A stretch of DNA of 64,000 bases from Legionella donaldsonii (GCF_900452385.1 NZ_UGOA01000001.1:2489501-2553500), one strand, 5' to 3'; counted from the stretch's first letter, positions 35,702 to 45,913 are shown. A program made the numbers and translations. The notes: a model not told the origin generated them from the sequence alone.

Positions 35702-38700
35702 TTAAAGTGAGGTTAAGTCCTGAGTAAATAATATACCCAAGCCAGTACCTGAATATACTTCCACGGTGGTGGGTCGACTAAATTGCTGTTGTGCAACCTG
35801 CCCCCAACTTTTACCCACCGTCGCCAAACCAATCACAGCGTTTTCCAATGCAGAGCGACCAATACCGTTTTGAACGGTAATATTATCACCACCCCCAGTC
35901 CCGCCGATTGTCACTGTTGTGTTGGCTGATTGGAAAGCATTACCAAAACCTTCCAGGAAAGAAGAAGCAAATAAAGAACCGTAACGGAGAAGATAATGGT
36001 GATCTGTATTACTGGATAATGCGGTGCGAGCCGTATTTGGATCAATGGCATACGCACTAATGCTCACCGTTTTAGCAGCCCCCGGAACTGATAATGTGTT
36101 AAAACTAATCACCATTTTATCGGCATTCGCAGGCAAATTGAAACTGCCGATTAGTTTAGAGCCCTTTAATTTACCAGACACAATCGTTGCAAGGATGGGG
36201 CCTGGCTCATCACTATTAACGGAGGTATCTAAAACAGCGAATACGATATCGCCCGTTCTAACAATTGCTTTCTGTGGAGGAGTACTGCCACCAGCACCAC
36301 CAGGGCCACTCGCCATGCCGCCGGCCATTCCTGACTGAGGAGCACCACTCACCTCAGCACCTTCCGCACCCGGCCCTTTTTCCTCTTGGCCACCAGTATA
36401 GGCCTGGGTAGCCACCTTTTTCCATTCTTGTAGTGACTGATTCGCAACACCCAACATTTGGCCTGTACGTTGTTGAATTTTTTGCTGATATTTTTGATCA
36501 GCTAATTGTTGGTTCTGTCTTTTCAAAATTTCCTGTAATTGCTGTGCTTGGGCTGCCTGTGCTGAAGTAGCAGAAGGCGCTTGCCCGGGCATGCTTGGTA
36601 TCCCTGCCAAGTTGGATGGAACAGTTGTTGGTTGAGTGGCTGCTTGTAAACCTGCCAGCTGAGAAGTATCTGGAGGGAACCCTGCATTCTGTATCTCTGC
36701 GTTGCTGAAACCAGCATTTTTCAAGTCTGCAGCGGTGTAGCCGGCATCTTTTAAATCTTTTGCCGAAAAACCGGCTTGGCGTAAAGCAGCCGCGCTAAAA
36801 CCAGCATCTTTTAGATCTTTGGCACTAAATCCGGCTGCTTTTAATTGACTCGCAGTAAAACCCGCATTTTTAAGGTCAGCAGCACTGAATCCTGCGTCTT
36901 TTAATTGACTGGCAGTAAAGCCAGCATTCTTAAGATCAGCAGCGCTGAAACCGGCATCCCGCAATTCTTTGGCACTAAAACCGGCATTTTTAAGTTCAGC
37001 CGCGGTAAAACCTGCGTCCTTAAGTTCAGCGGCTGTAAAACCCGCATCTCTTAATTCTGCAGCAGTATAACCCGCAGCCTTCATTGCTGCTGCACTACAA
37101 CCAAGTGTTTGTCTTATTGTAGCCGCAGAGACGCCAGCCGCACGAGCCGCTTTTAATGAAGCAACACTACAATCCGCCGTCCTGCCAGCCGCAATTACAG
37201 CTGCTGTTTTAATTCCTGCCTGGCCTAATTGTTGTGGTGTAAAACCAGCATCCAGCAATTGTTGAGGAGTAAAACCAGCATCAGATAAGGCTTTAGCGTC
37301 ATAGCCAGCCGCTTTCAAAGCTTCTGCACTACAACCATTTAATTCGCGTATCCGTTTGGCTGATACCCCCTGACTAAATAAGTATTTTAATTTGACGGGA
37401 TCGCAACCGGCAGCTCGTATAGCGTCATCGGACACATCTGTTGCTGCCCGAATTTGCGCAGGGGTGAACCCAGCTGCTAATAAATCTTGCGGCGTAAAAC
37501 CAGCCGCAGCTAATTGTTTTGCATCATAACCAGCCGCTTTTAAAGCTTGTGCGCTACAGCCATTTAAAGTACGTATTCTGGTAGCTGAGACACCTCTGGC
37601 AAAAAGAGCCTTTAGTTTTTGTGGATCACAGCCAGCCGCACGAATAGTGTTATCATCCACTGGGCCTGCGGCGCTGATTTGCGCGGGTGTAAAACCGGCA
37701 TTGGCCAAATCGTTATCTGTAAATCCGGCTTCTTTTAACGCCTGCGCACTACAGCCGGCATATTGCCTAATCAACTTGGCGCTCACACCCGCCAGACGCT
37801 CCATCTTTAATGTTGCAACATCACAGCCCGCACTTTTAACATCGGCGGGTGTAATTCCAGGTGGTAATTCTGACTCACCCGCTGCAATTTCCCCGGGTGT
37901 AAATCCAGCATTAGCCAGGTCTTCCGGTGTAAAGCCAGCATTAAGAAGATCTCTTGCACTAAAACCAGCCTGTTTTAACTGCGCCGCGGTAAACCCTGCA
38001 TTCTTTAGATCAGCTGCGCTGAAACCCGCATTCCTTAGCTCAGCAGCACTATAACCTGCCGCCTTTAATTGGGCAGCGCTACAACCGCTGATACGTCGAA
38101 TTGCTGCGGCTGTCACCCCAGCAGCTCGCAGGCGCTTTAATGCATCGACTTGACATCCTGCTTTGCGGACATCAGCTTCTGTTATTCCATTAGGCAAACC
38201 ACTCGCTTTTGTAATTTCCTCTGGTGAGAAACCAGCTCCTTTCAATTCACCGTCAGAAAAACCACCATCTTTCATCTGTTGAGCTGTAAATCCTGCATTT
38301 CGCAATTCGCAGGCATCAAACCCACACTGTCTAAGCCTTCCTGCACTAAAACCTGCCTCTTTCAATTGGCGAGCGTTAAAACCGGCGGCTCTTAATTCTT
38401 TACAAGAGCAAATCCGCTCTAAGTCAGACAGTTGATAGCCACTATCTTTTAATTGAATACAAGTACAAGCAGATTTCAAATCACTAAGGACTGCTCCTTC
38501 ATTAACAACCTTAGTCACTGTCGCTTTACTACAGTTGCTGTTCTTTAACGCTTGCAACCATAAACTTCTCTGCGCTCCTCCCTGATCTTCCATTGCTAAA
38601 GTCGTAAATCCCACACCCCCTTGCCCCGCTTGCGCACCTACCGGCTCGACACCTGCCCCCAAAGCTTGAGTACGAATAATAGTGGGTATAGAACTTCCGC

Positions 38701-38974
38701 CAGTTTTTAGTGCTGATTGAGCCTGCTCAACATTTTGTGCTTCCTGCAATTTTGCGTACTGTACCGTTGGATCAAGTGCGCCAGGAATCGATTGAATTCC
38801 GCCTGGAACCATACTCACATTGGCACTGGCATCTGGTCCTAAATCACTTGAGAATTTAAACTTTGTTATGCCAATTACAATCGCTGTTATCAGTAAAATA
38901 CCTGTGAACAGAATAATTACCCGTGAACGGGTATTGGTAAATAATGCCTTAAGATTCTCTTTTTTGCCTGCCAT
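35702..38974 (-). CDS. icmE: IcmE/DotG, VirB10-like core protein with long repeat array
   Basis: Spans both membranes as the central channel of Dot/Icm. It is 1090 residues, somewhat longer than the L. pneumophila protein. A single N-terminal membrane helix lies at about 18-37. Residues about 175-765 consist of repeats of about 10 residues (AGFSAADLKN type). A Gln-rich linker follows, then a C-terminal VirB10-like domain (about 895-1090). The repeats fall into five larger modules, each opened by AGC-x2-LK...GVSA...GCSA. It lies 4 bp after icmK and before icmG. Confidence 0.97.
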   Translation of the reverse strand: MAGKKENLKALFTNTRSRVIILFTGILLITAIVIGITKFKFSSDLGPDASANVSMVPGGIQSIPGALDPTVQYAKLQEAQNVEQAQSALKTGGSSIPTIIRTQALGAGVEPVGAQAGQGGVGFTTLAMEDQGGAQRSLWLQALKNSNCSKATVTKVVNEGAVLSDLKSACTCIQLKDSGYQLSDLERICSCKELRAAGFNARQLKEAGFSAGRLRQCGFDACELRNAGFTAQQMKDGGFSDGELKGAGFSPEEITKASGLPNGITEADVRKAGCQVDALKRLRAAGVTAAAIRRISGCSAAQLKAAGYSAAELRNAGFSAADLKNAGFTAAQLKQAGFSARDLLNAGFTPEDLANAGFTPGEIAAGESELPPGITPADVKSAGCDVATLKMERLAGVSAKLIRQYAGCSAQALKEAGFTDNDLANAGFTPAQISAAGPVDDNTIRAAGCDPQKLKALFARGVSATRIRTLNGCSAQALKAAGYDAKQLAAAGFTPQDLLAAGFTPAQIRAATDVSDDAIRAAGCDPVKLKYLFSQGVSAKRIRELNGCSAEALKAAGYDAKALSDAGFTPQQLLDAGFTPQQLGQAGIKTAAVIAAGRTADCSVASLKAARAAGVSAATIRQTLGCSAAAMKAAGYTAAELRDAGFTAAELKDAGFTAAELKNAGFSAKELRDAGFSAADLKNAGFTASQLKDAGFSAADLKNAGFTASQLKAAGFSAKDLKDAGFSAAALRQAGFSAKDLKDAGYTAADLKNAGFSNAEIQNAGFPPDTSQLAGLQAATQPTTVPSNLAGIPSMPGQAPSATSAQAAQAQQLQEILKRQNQQLADQKYQQKIQQRTGQMLGVANQSLQEWKKVATQAYTGGQEEKGPGAEGAEVSGAPQSGMAGGMASGPGGAGGSTPPQKAIVRTGDIVFAVLDTSVNSDEPGPILATIVSGKLKGSKLIGSFNLPANADKMVISFNTLSVPGAAKTVSISAYAIDPNTARTALSSNTDHHYLLRYGSLFASSFLEGFGNAFQSANTTVTIGGTGGGDNITVQNGIGRSALENAVIGLATVGKSWGQVAQQQFSRPTTVEVYSGTGLGILFTQDLTSL
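36680..38450 (-). repeat. In-gene decapeptide repeat array of icmE
   Basis: About 30-bp imperfect tandem repeats encode AGF[ST]-[AP]-x-[DEQ]-L-[KRL]-x units. They are interrupted five times by a Cys-containing header (DxxxxGCSAxxLKAAGY). The last block, 36700-37080, has the most uniform units, about eleven in a row. That suggests recent slippage or gene conversion there. Copy number probably varies between strains. Confidence 0.85.
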
Positions 38975-38978
38975 TTGA

Positions 38979-40037
38979 TTATAACCCTTCTACCTTGAGC
39001 TGCATGACCTTTCCATGCCAGGAAACCAGTAATACAGGCGATTTTTGCATTTCATAAGCATGCATACCATCAGCACTGGTCATACTTCCTATCCAACCTG
39101 GAGAGAGAATAGTAAGGTTGGTTCGGACATACATTTTGTCGTTGATTATCCAAGCTCTTGCATCACCACCACTTACAGTTAAACGTCGACTGCCAGGCGG
39201 AGGAACACCATCCAGAACGTGCAATAAAAGATCGTTAGCACTTGGTGGGATGCCATTCTCCATCGGCGTACTCTTCGCATTTGGGCCGTAGCCTTGGATA
39301 CGGAGATCAACACGATAATCCACTGCCTTCTGACCAGGAATCAGGGTCAACATAACAGGGGTATTCAAGCCACGAAGCCTGACCGCAAGATTACCGTAGT
39401 TGTACAACTTTAAAGCCTGAATCATCAACGTATTACTTGTTTTATCCCATTGAATATTAAAAGAGGAGGGATCACCCAAATCATAGGCACTGATAGGCCA
39501 TGGAGCACCGGTTGAATCAAGAAAAACGAGCGAAGAAACAAATCCTTGTGACAAACGAATAACCGGCGGCGTCGAACCTGGCGACAAATTAACGAATTGC
39601 GACGTTGCGGTTGGTTTTGGCGGAACACCTGCTGTCGCTGCTTTAGCATACTCATTGGTTTGATAAAGTTGTTTAAGGCGCAAGAGCTGTTCCGGTGTGA
39701 GTGGAAACATTTGCCTTGTAACGCCTTCAAATGCCTTAACATCAATAAGCTCATTATCAGCATCACTCACAACCTGGCCATCTGGAACTGCTGGAGCGGG
39801 TGCCGTCGGTGGTGGAACTGTATTTTGCTGCGTCGGAGTACCTGGCCTGCCTTGTTGTTGCGGTTGGCCTGGTTGGCCTTGATTTTGCGATAAACGCTGT
39901 TGCAAAAGTCGAAGTTGTTGCAATGCCTGCTGTGCTGAATCGGATTGATCAGCAGAATAGGCAGCAAACGGAATCACACTACCTAACAAAACAGTAAGCG
40001 TACCAAGCCGAAGAGCGGCTTTTTTCTTCTTATTCAT
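38979..40037 (-). CDS. icmK: IcmK/DotH, outer-membrane core-complex protein
   Basis: A VirB9-like protein of 352 residues in the outer-membrane disk of Dot/Icm. The signal peptide is MNKKKKAALRLGTLTVLLGSVIPFAAYSA. A Gln-rich stretch (about 35-75, LQQLRLLQQRLSQNQGQPGQPQQQ) and a Pro/Thr-rich linker precede the conserved globular part, which includes GFVSSLVFLDSTGAPWPISAYDLGDPSSFNIQWD. It overlaps the icmL stop by 4 bp and is followed by icmE. Confidence 0.96.
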   Translation of the reverse strand: MNKKKKAALRLGTLTVLLGSVIPFAAYSADQSDSAQQALQQLRLLQQRLSQNQGQPGQPQQQGRPGTPTQQNTVPPPTAPAPAVPDGQVVSDADNELIDVKAFEGVTRQMFPLTPEQLLRLKQLYQTNEYAKAATAGVPPKPTATSQFVNLSPGSTPPVIRLSQGFVSSLVFLDSTGAPWPISAYDLGDPSSFNIQWDKTSNTLMIQALKLYNYGNLAVRLRGLNTPVMLTLIPGQKAVDYRVDLRIQGYGPNAKSTPMENGIPPSANDLLLHVLDGVPPPGSRRLTVSGGDARAWIINDKMYVRTNLTILSPGWIGSMTSADGMHAYEMQKSPVLLVSWHGKVMQLKVEGL

Positions 40038-40675
40038 GAACTTATACCACCGCTAGCTGGCCCAACAACAAACTGCGATATGCCAATCCCACGAGGAGAG
40101 TTAAGTGTTGATACCCTCGTGATTAACATGGTCACTACGTTATTTTGCTGTGAAAATTCACTAGCACTCTGATAGGTTACCAAAATCGGCATTTGTACAC
40201 GCCAAGAGTACCGGCCATTTAAAATCCCTTTTTGTAGGATAATGGGAGCTCGAGTCGCTACTGCAGAGACAATAAGTTTCTTGGCCTTCACCGCATCCAA
40301 ATTATTTGATTGCTGCAAAGCAGTTAAAAACTGTGACCAACCATCAGCAGTAAAGAATCCTGACGAAGCTTGCAGCTCATCACGGTAATTCACAAAGTTA
40401 TAGGTAAAGGCAGCAATAGCTGCTTGGTTTGCCCATTGCAGTACTGCGGAATCAGACTGGTTAGGCTCATTAAGGGGATACAAAGGCGTAATTCTACCAT
40501 TGATGCTTGTAGCAAAATACTTAGGCGCCGGTGGATGAGTAATCATGTAAACTAACAGTGAAGCCAGAACGAAATTGACTAATATTGAAATGATAAGCGT
40601 GATCATCGTTTTACGTTGGCCATCACGGTAAAAATCATTCCTCATAGCAACAATTGTCAAAGCATCTTCAGCCAT
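40034..40675 (-). CDS. icmL: IcmL/DotI, Dot/Icm inner-membrane protein
   Basis: 213 residues. A short cytoplasmic N terminus and a membrane helix at about 25-45 precede a periplasmic NTF2-like domain similar to TraM of conjugation systems. The motif FATSINGRITPLYPLNEPN starts the periplasmic part and also occurs in IcmM. It binds DotJ (IcmM) in the inner membrane. It lies 11 bp after icmM and overlaps icmK by 4 bp (ATGA). Confidence 0.96.
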   Translation of the reverse strand: MAEDALTIVAMRNDFYRDGQRKTMITLIISILVNFVLASLLVYMITHPPAPKYFATSINGRITPLYPLNEPNQSDSAVLQWANQAAIAAFTYNFVNYRDELQASSGFFTADGWSQFLTALQQSNNLDAVKAKKLIVSAVATRAPIILQKGILNGRYSWRVQMPILVTYQSASEFSQQNNVVTMLITRVSTLNSPRGIGISQFVVGPASGGISS

Positions 40676-40686
40676 AATTTCCTCGG

Positions 40687-40971
40687 TTATTGCGGTATAA
40701 CTTTCACTTCATCATCATTCGTTGGATCAGGCGCAAGTAATGCGTTGCCTGTGTAATTTGGCTCATTCAGGGGATTCAACTTTATAGGAGGAGTAATCCC
40801 ACTGGTAGCATAAAAATCACGTTCCGGTTGATGAAGGTGAAGGTAATATATAATCAAGCACAAGAGTAAATTTATACATCCCGATACAATAAGGTATTTA
40901 CTCGCCCTACGATAGGTTTGAATATAAAATGTCTTAGAATTTTTTATTGTATTCCAAGTCTCTCGACTCAT
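40687..40971 (-). CDS. icmM: IcmM/DotJ, truncated IcmL paralogue
   Basis: 94 residues, the same length as in L. pneumophila. It has a membrane helix at about 26-46 and a short periplasmic tail with FYATSGITPPIKLNPLNEPN, parallel to the IcmL motif, but lacks the NTF2-like domain. DotJ is known to form a complex with DotI. The sequence looks like a duplicated and shortened icmL. It lies 11 bp after icmN. Confidence 0.95.
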   Translation of the reverse strand: MSRETWNTIKNSKTFYIQTYRRASKYLIVSGCINLLLCLIIYYLHLHQPERDFYATSGITPPIKLNPLNEPNYTGNALLAPDPTNDDEVKVIPQ

Positions 40972-40982
40972 TGTACCCTCAT

Positions 40983-41561
40983 TTAAACAATCGTATCTCT
41001 GAAAGTAATTTCAATACGCGAATTTGGTGATTTATCACCACCCTGAGTAGAGGTCATTATAGGTTTATCACTCCCCAACCCTTCTGTAAAGATAAAACGG
41101 CTATCTATACCTTGCGACCATAAATAATCAGCTACGGCTCTTGCTCTTGCAAGGGTCAAAGCATGCTCACGTTTTGCTGAGACATATTTGCTACTATACG
41201 CGGTTACATTCACACCAACCTTACGAAATTCTTTTAGATAACAAGCTACTTTATTCAACAAACCATAGGAAGCCCAGTTTAACCGAGGTGATTGATCCGG
41301 GAACAACGCAGAGGAAGGAATACTGACCAAATAATCTTCACCTATAGTGGCAACCTTTACACCGTTATTGGCAAGTGTCTTTTGCAGCCGGATCATAGCC
41401 TTATCTGATGTATGCGCAACCTTAAAAGGTAGCCTTAGTGCGGGATCCTCTTCAGGTGTATATTTAGGTTGGCTTTTACAACCAAAGAGCAATAAGGATG
41501 CAAGCAAAATGGCATGCCCTCTTAAAAACCCTGGTAAGCCACTACGAAATCGTCTCAACAC
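40983..41561 (-). CDS. icmN: IcmN/DotK, OmpA-domain lipoprotein
   Basis: 192 residues. The lipobox LLFGC near residue 28 marks an outer-membrane lipoprotein. The C-terminal OmpA-like peptidoglycan-binding domain has NVTAYSSKYVSAKREHALTLARARAVADYLWSQGI and ends GGDKSPNSRIEITF. It forms part of the Dot/Icm outer-membrane complex. It is the first gene of the icmN-D run. The 213-bp gap upstream, after icmO, probably holds its promoter. Confidence 0.95.
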   Translation of the reverse strand: MLRRFRSGLPGFLRGHAILLASLLLFGCKSQPKYTPEEDPALRLPFKVAHTSDKAMIRLQKTLANNGVKVATIGEDYLVSIPSSALFPDQSPRLNWASYGLLNKVACYLKEFRKVGVNVTAYSSKYVSAKREHALTLARARAVADYLWSQGIDSRFIFTEGLGSDKPIMTSTQGGDKSPNSRIEITFRDTIV

Positions 41562-41774
41562 AAATCCTCTATTGATAAAATAGTTTCCCCAGCATAATGA
41601 AATAAAAACATACTAATCATTGCGTTACAAGCAGTTATTAAAAATTCCGCTGTTTAGGTGCAATTATGGGCAAGAAATGAACCAGTTTAGGGACGTGACA
41701 AATCGAAGGATGTACATAAACCAAGGGGTATTGGTCTACGATGGAAGAAATATCAACAGTCATTGGATTAGCAA

Positions 41775-44117
41775 TCAATCTTCCTGGGCTTTAGCCTTGG
41801 CTTTCTCACGTTCACCGACAATTTTGTCAGAAAGAGCCACCACCATTTCGGCTAAATCTTCGACACTAACGATATCACGCTCATGAGGAGGATAACTGGT
41901 TGCCATTTGGAAGTCTTTGATTAATTCATTTGCTACTGTACCCGCGTATTTATCTTTTGCTCCGCTCGCACGCTCAATGACAGCCAAATAGTTACGCGTT
42001 TCATTAATGGCCAGCAGAGGTTGTGAAAATTGCTCTATCTCTTTAACAAGGAGAGGAACAGTATTTGCAGGTTGAGTCAGTTTTCTAAATATCGTTAAAG
42101 TACCTTCTTCCTCTTCTTCAATTAATTCCTCAACAGGAGCAGGTTCATTTTGGCCATGGAAAGCAAGTAACGCAGCGACACCACGTTCGATGGGCTCACT
42201 AATTTGGGATTCACGCAATGCCTTCGTAATTAAGGTGATTTCCTCATTTTCAATTTCTTTATTAATGCTTAAATCACCACTTTCCAATATCGTTTGAAAT
42301 CCAGAGAGTTGCTTCTGTAATTTCATCAGGTAGTCATCCGGTGGCGGCTCTACTTTCAAGAATTGATTTAGTTTTAAACGCTTAACTGGCTTTGGATTAG
42401 CATAAAACATACGAGCGCGTACAATTTTTGATTTGAAAAAGATATGGGACTCACCCTCGGTCTGATCTTTCAAATCCAATAAGTCGATGCGTGCTCGTTT
42501 TTCAAATGAAGAACTCTTCGTATCCATATAGCTATTAGCGATACTCGAGTCCTTGGTTTGGAATGAATCTACTTTAGTAACGTAAGCTTCACCCGCCGTT
42601 TTGGTGAAGAAATCCCAAGTCTCGGTGGGGTCTTCCAGTTTCATACAAATTTTGATGTTGGTGTTTGCACCGATGGAGGCAGCTTCTTCTTTCGATGCCT
42701 TCTGGAATGCAGGTAAATCCTGTCCAGCAAAAATAGCTGAGAATCCAAGAGAACGCGCCTGGGCAGGTACCACAGCAAAACCCTGCACGGCATAATAACC
42801 ATACTCATCGAGAATACACATATAAGGAGTCGGAGAATTGGTAGGCTTTCGTAAAATAACATCACGATAATCACCTTCTACCTGATCTCCCAAACCGGCA
42901 GCCATCATCGCCTTCAAAGAAGAAACAATTACCTTACCCAGGTTCGATAGCTCATCGGGCGATTTTTCCAAAGCGGGTAATAATACCACCAGAATCCGTC
43001 GATTAAGTACAACGTCTTTAAAATCAACTTCCGCCAGGTTAGTCCGTATAATATGTCCATAGGTATCTGCAAGCGATGAAAATACGCGTACCAGCTGCAT
43101 GGTAATGAAACCATGCTGTTCTAAAACCTGAGAAACCTGTTTGCCTTTTTTCTCTTTGTTATAACCAGGTAAGTTGAAAACATAGTTACGCAGGGGATCC
43201 GTTACTAATTTTGGTACAGATTCTATACTGATACTTTCCTGTTCATCACGGGGAAATATTTTATCAATGACGATTGATTCCAATTTTACCAAATCAAAAT
43301 AATTACGAATACTATTGGCATCAAGCAAAATAGCCCCTTCATCACGCATATAAACGAGTAATTTCATAAGCGCTTCAACGAAGCTGATAGCACGTCCCTT
43401 CCACATATCACCATCAGATGACTGGCCAGAAGAACCCATTAAACTTACAACGAGCTGAGTTAACATGCTCGAAGACCCCTGGCAAAAAGGATTGAGCGTG
43501 TTGGACAGGCGTCTTTCCTGCGGACCAATAACGTCGCGAGCCCCGGTCATGAAATTGATGAGCAGTAAATCATCTTCACGTCCCATACTACGCACCATGG
43601 AAAAGACTTTAGCGTAAAGCGAGTTATCCCCTTTTCCATCGACATAAATAAAACCGCTGGCTTGTACAAGCGCATTAAACGCTAACGATACAAGGGCTTC
43701 TGTTTTACCACTACCGGTAGAACCAAAAATAAGGGCATGGGTTCTTAAGTCATCATTGGCAAACCATAACTCCTCATTGGTTTTACGATCATTACCAAAA
43801 AAAGCAATTCCTCTTGCAATATTCGGGGTACCAACACCTGGCTTCAGATCATTGTAATCTTTAACTCTGGCAATTTTGGGCAATCTGAAAGGCAGTTTTT
43901 GCTTACGGGTATAACTATAAAGAAAAAACAGAATACCGAGAATTAGCATTAAGCTAGCCACTTCAGAGAGATAATAGGAAACTGCAGCCACTGAAACCAA
44001 AACAATAGAAATGTTGGTCGGATCAGCAAAAAAGTCCGCAAGCCTTTGGCCAAGGGTACGGGTATCCCTTAGCAACATGGTTGGATCTATTTCATGACGC
44101 GAATCAATACCACGCAT
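41775..44117 (-). CDS. icmO: IcmO/DotL, type IV coupling protein ATPase
   Basis: A VirD4-like inner-membrane ATPase that receives substrates with DotM, DotN, IcmS-IcmW and LvgA. It is 780 residues. Two N-terminal membrane helices lie at about 35-70. The Walker A motif GSTGSGKTEA is near residue 131, and the Walker B segment YMCILDEYGYYAV is near 445. A long C-terminal extension (about 590-780) carries the adaptor-binding region and ends in KAKAKAQED. Its start codon shares one base with the icmP stop (TAATG). Confidence 0.97.
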   Translation of the reverse strand: MRGIDSRHEIDPTMLLRDTRTLGQRLADFFADPTNISIVLVSVAAVSYYLSEVASLMLILGILFFLYSYTRKQKLPFRLPKIARVKDYNDLKPGVGTPNIARGIAFFGNDRKTNEELWFANDDLRTHALIFGSTGSGKTEALVSLAFNALVQASGFIYVDGKGDNSLYAKVFSMVRSMGREDDLLLINFMTGARDVIGPQERRLSNTLNPFCQGSSSMLTQLVVSLMGSSGQSSDGDMWKGRAISFVEALMKLLVYMRDEGAILLDANSIRNYFDLVKLESIVIDKIFPRDEQESISIESVPKLVTDPLRNYVFNLPGYNKEKKGKQVSQVLEQHGFITMQLVRVFSSLADTYGHIIRTNLAEVDFKDVVLNRRILVVLLPALEKSPDELSNLGKVIVSSLKAMMAAGLGDQVEGDYRDVILRKPTNSPTPYMCILDEYGYYAVQGFAVVPAQARSLGFSAIFAGQDLPAFQKASKEEAASIGANTNIKICMKLEDPTETWDFFTKTAGEAYVTKVDSFQTKDSSIANSYMDTKSSSFEKRARIDLLDLKDQTEGESHIFFKSKIVRARMFYANPKPVKRLKLNQFLKVEPPPDDYLMKLQKQLSGFQTILESGDLSINKEIENEEITLITKALRESQISEPIERGVAALLAFHGQNEPAPVEELIEEEEEGTLTIFRKLTQPANTVPLLVKEIEQFSQPLLAINETRNYLAVIERASGAKDKYAGTVANELIKDFQMATSYPPHERDIVSVEDLAEMVVALSDKIVGEREKAKAKAQED

Positions 44118-45253
44118 TACGGTTCTAACTCCTGCAATTCTTTAGGCGTTAATTTGACTTCTTTCACCGCGACTTCAAGGGCTTTGATAGCCTCATCGAT
44201 CATGGGTACCAACGAACGGCGTTTCATCTCTTTCTCAGCCCGCCAGTGAGCAAAGGGGCCTCCAACCTCAGCAAATGGCGTTTGCCTGCCTATACAATTA
44301 AGCATATACCATAATCGTCGATCTATGGTTTTTAACCACAGAAATTCTGCACTCGGAACTACGCCATCTTCTCGCGAAGCCTCTATTAAGGAAGCCATAA
44401 CAGTGAGAAGATAGGCATGCTTCGCCAAAATCTCTTGAACGTTTTCAGCGTTCTGATACTTTTTTAACACAGGTCTTGCCACAGTAAAATCAGGCTTGCC
44501 TGCAGTGCAGGTTTTATCCAGGGTTTCCAAAATTAAATTGGCTGAGTCTCTATCTCTGTTCATACGGGCCATAAAGACAGCGGCCAAGGCATAAGCCTGT
44601 GGAGGGCAGCGATCAAAGCCATCCCAATAGGGACCCAGTTGCAAAGTAAATACCCGCTTCGCATCTCCCTTGCGAATACCAGCAGTCATCTCTTGCCCAG
44701 GTACCGGATTATCTAAGAGTGCGTCGTCTTTTTTTAGCAATTTATATTTGCGTGCAAACTCAATAGGGGTTAAAGCCATTGCCCAGGGACCGGTATTGAT
44801 ATCAGTAGCGGCCAGATCCAAGTTCACAACGGGCATAATTGCCAGCCAATTATACTGTTCCTGCGCACGCAGGGTATTCATATTATGAGGTCTACGAAAT
44901 TTAAGGGTGATATCCGATTTATAAAGAAAAATGGCTAGAACTACAAGAATTAAAACGACAGGATAGCGGATGTAATCACCAACGCTACGTGTCAGCGTTA
45001 AAAACTGATCCCAGTCAACCGTAGCAGGATCAATTGTCTGCATCAAATAAACATTAGAAGCAAGTTGCTCATTACTAACAAAAAGTGTCACCAGTTTTGC
45101 TTGTAAGATATTTAAATAGAAAACAAAGGCAACAATATGCTGGTGCGCTGTTCTCCAAATAAAAAACAGGGTAAGAAACAATAGAACCATGATCCACACT
45201 GGTGCCATTGAATTATCGCCACTACCACCTTGTTGTTGAGCTTGTTGAGCCAT
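44117..45253 (-). CDS. icmP: IcmP/DotM, coupling-complex protein
   Basis: 378 residues, TrbA-like. The N terminus is Gln-rich (MAQQAQQQGGSGDN). Membrane helices lie at about 18-38 and 95-112. A cytoplasmic domain follows that, in L. pneumophila, binds Glu-rich effector signals through a basic patch. The C-terminal AVKEVKLTPKELQELEP is acidic. It partners DotL, whose gene follows immediately. It lies 70 bp after icmQ. Confidence 0.96.
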   Translation of the reverse strand: MAQQAQQQGGSGDNSMAPVWIMVLLFLTLFFIWRTAHQHIVAFVFYLNILQAKLVTLFVSNEQLASNVYLMQTIDPATVDWDQFLTLTRSVGDYIRYPVVLILVVLAIFLYKSDITLKFRRPHNMNTLRAQEQYNWLAIMPVVNLDLAATDINTGPWAMALTPIEFARKYKLLKKDDALLDNPVPGQEMTAGIRKGDAKRVFTLQLGPYWDGFDRCPPQAYALAAVFMARMNRDRDSANLILETLDKTCTAGKPDFTVARPVLKKYQNAENVQEILAKHAYLLTVMASLIEASREDGVVPSAEFLWLKTIDRRLWYMLNCIGRQTPFAEVGGPFAHWRAEKEMKRRSLVPMIDEAIKALEVAVKEVKLTPKELQELEP

Positions 45254-45322
45254 TCGCCAAATTTTTACTGATTAATTTAAATGAAGTATATACCCACTTT
45301 AAACAAGGCGCGACTCTCATTG

Positions 45323-45913
45323 CTAGTCTGCATGAGAATTTTTAACTAAACGCCCTTTTGAATAACGGTAAACCCCTGAAAGATGCACAAAGCGAATAAT
45401 ATTATCCAAATGAATAGAGCGATCTTTAAGACTCAGTAAGGGTCTGCCATGCTTATCCATAGGTATTTTATCTGAGGGTACTGTCAAAAGATCATTTTGA
45501 TCAATATAGATAGCCACATAGGCTTCGTTTACTTTATTCTCTTTGGCTTTAATTGAATATTGCACATCCTTTTCATCAGCATAAATAGGACGTGAAATCA
45601 TTTGGCGCGGGAGATTGGCAAGAATACGTTCCCAAGCTTGGATATTATGTCCTTCAGTCGAGTAGAGAGCAATAAATACCTCTTGTTGACCTGCACGGAG
45701 CGCAATTCGATTTGCCAAATTCGACTCAGTTTTAGATTTTTCTTGTCCTCTTACATCACCACCTAGTTGCTTAGCAAAATTGTCACGTATTTCACGCAAA
45801 TTTTTACCAATTACACGTAAGAAATTCGACTCTTCCCAAGGACCTGTGGAAATAGTTTCATCCAGCGCTTTTAAAATAGCTTGCGCTTGTTGTTCTGTTA
45901 ATTCATCTTTCAT
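45323..45913 (-). CDS. icmQ: IcmQ, pore-forming Dot/Icm protein
   Basis: 196 residues from the ATG at 45911-45913. This start gives MKDELTEQQAQAILKALDETISTGPWEESNFLRVIG, matching known IcmQ N termini. A longer frame opens at 45997 but has no family match, and an extended -10 promoter lies inside it. Neither start has a recognisable ribosome-binding site. IcmQ inserts in membranes and has an NAD-binding C-terminal domain in L. pneumophila. Its N-terminal helices bind IcmR or a FIR protein. It lies 150 bp after the FIR gene. Confidence 0.93.
   Translation of the reverse strand: MKDELTEQQAQAILKALDETISTGPWEESNFLRVIGKNLREIRDNFAKQLGGDVRGQEKSKTESNLANRIALRAGQQEVFIALYSTEGHNIQAWERILANLPRQMISRPIYADEKDVQYSIKAKENKVNEAYVAIYIDQNDLLTVPSDKIPMDKHGRPLLSLKDRSIHLDNIIRFVHLSGVYRYSKGRLVKNSHAD

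Noticed and set aside
41562..41774. Small gene in the icmO-icmN gap
   Set aside because: The only open frame runs antisense into icmO and has no convincing start. The gap more likely holds the icmN promoter.
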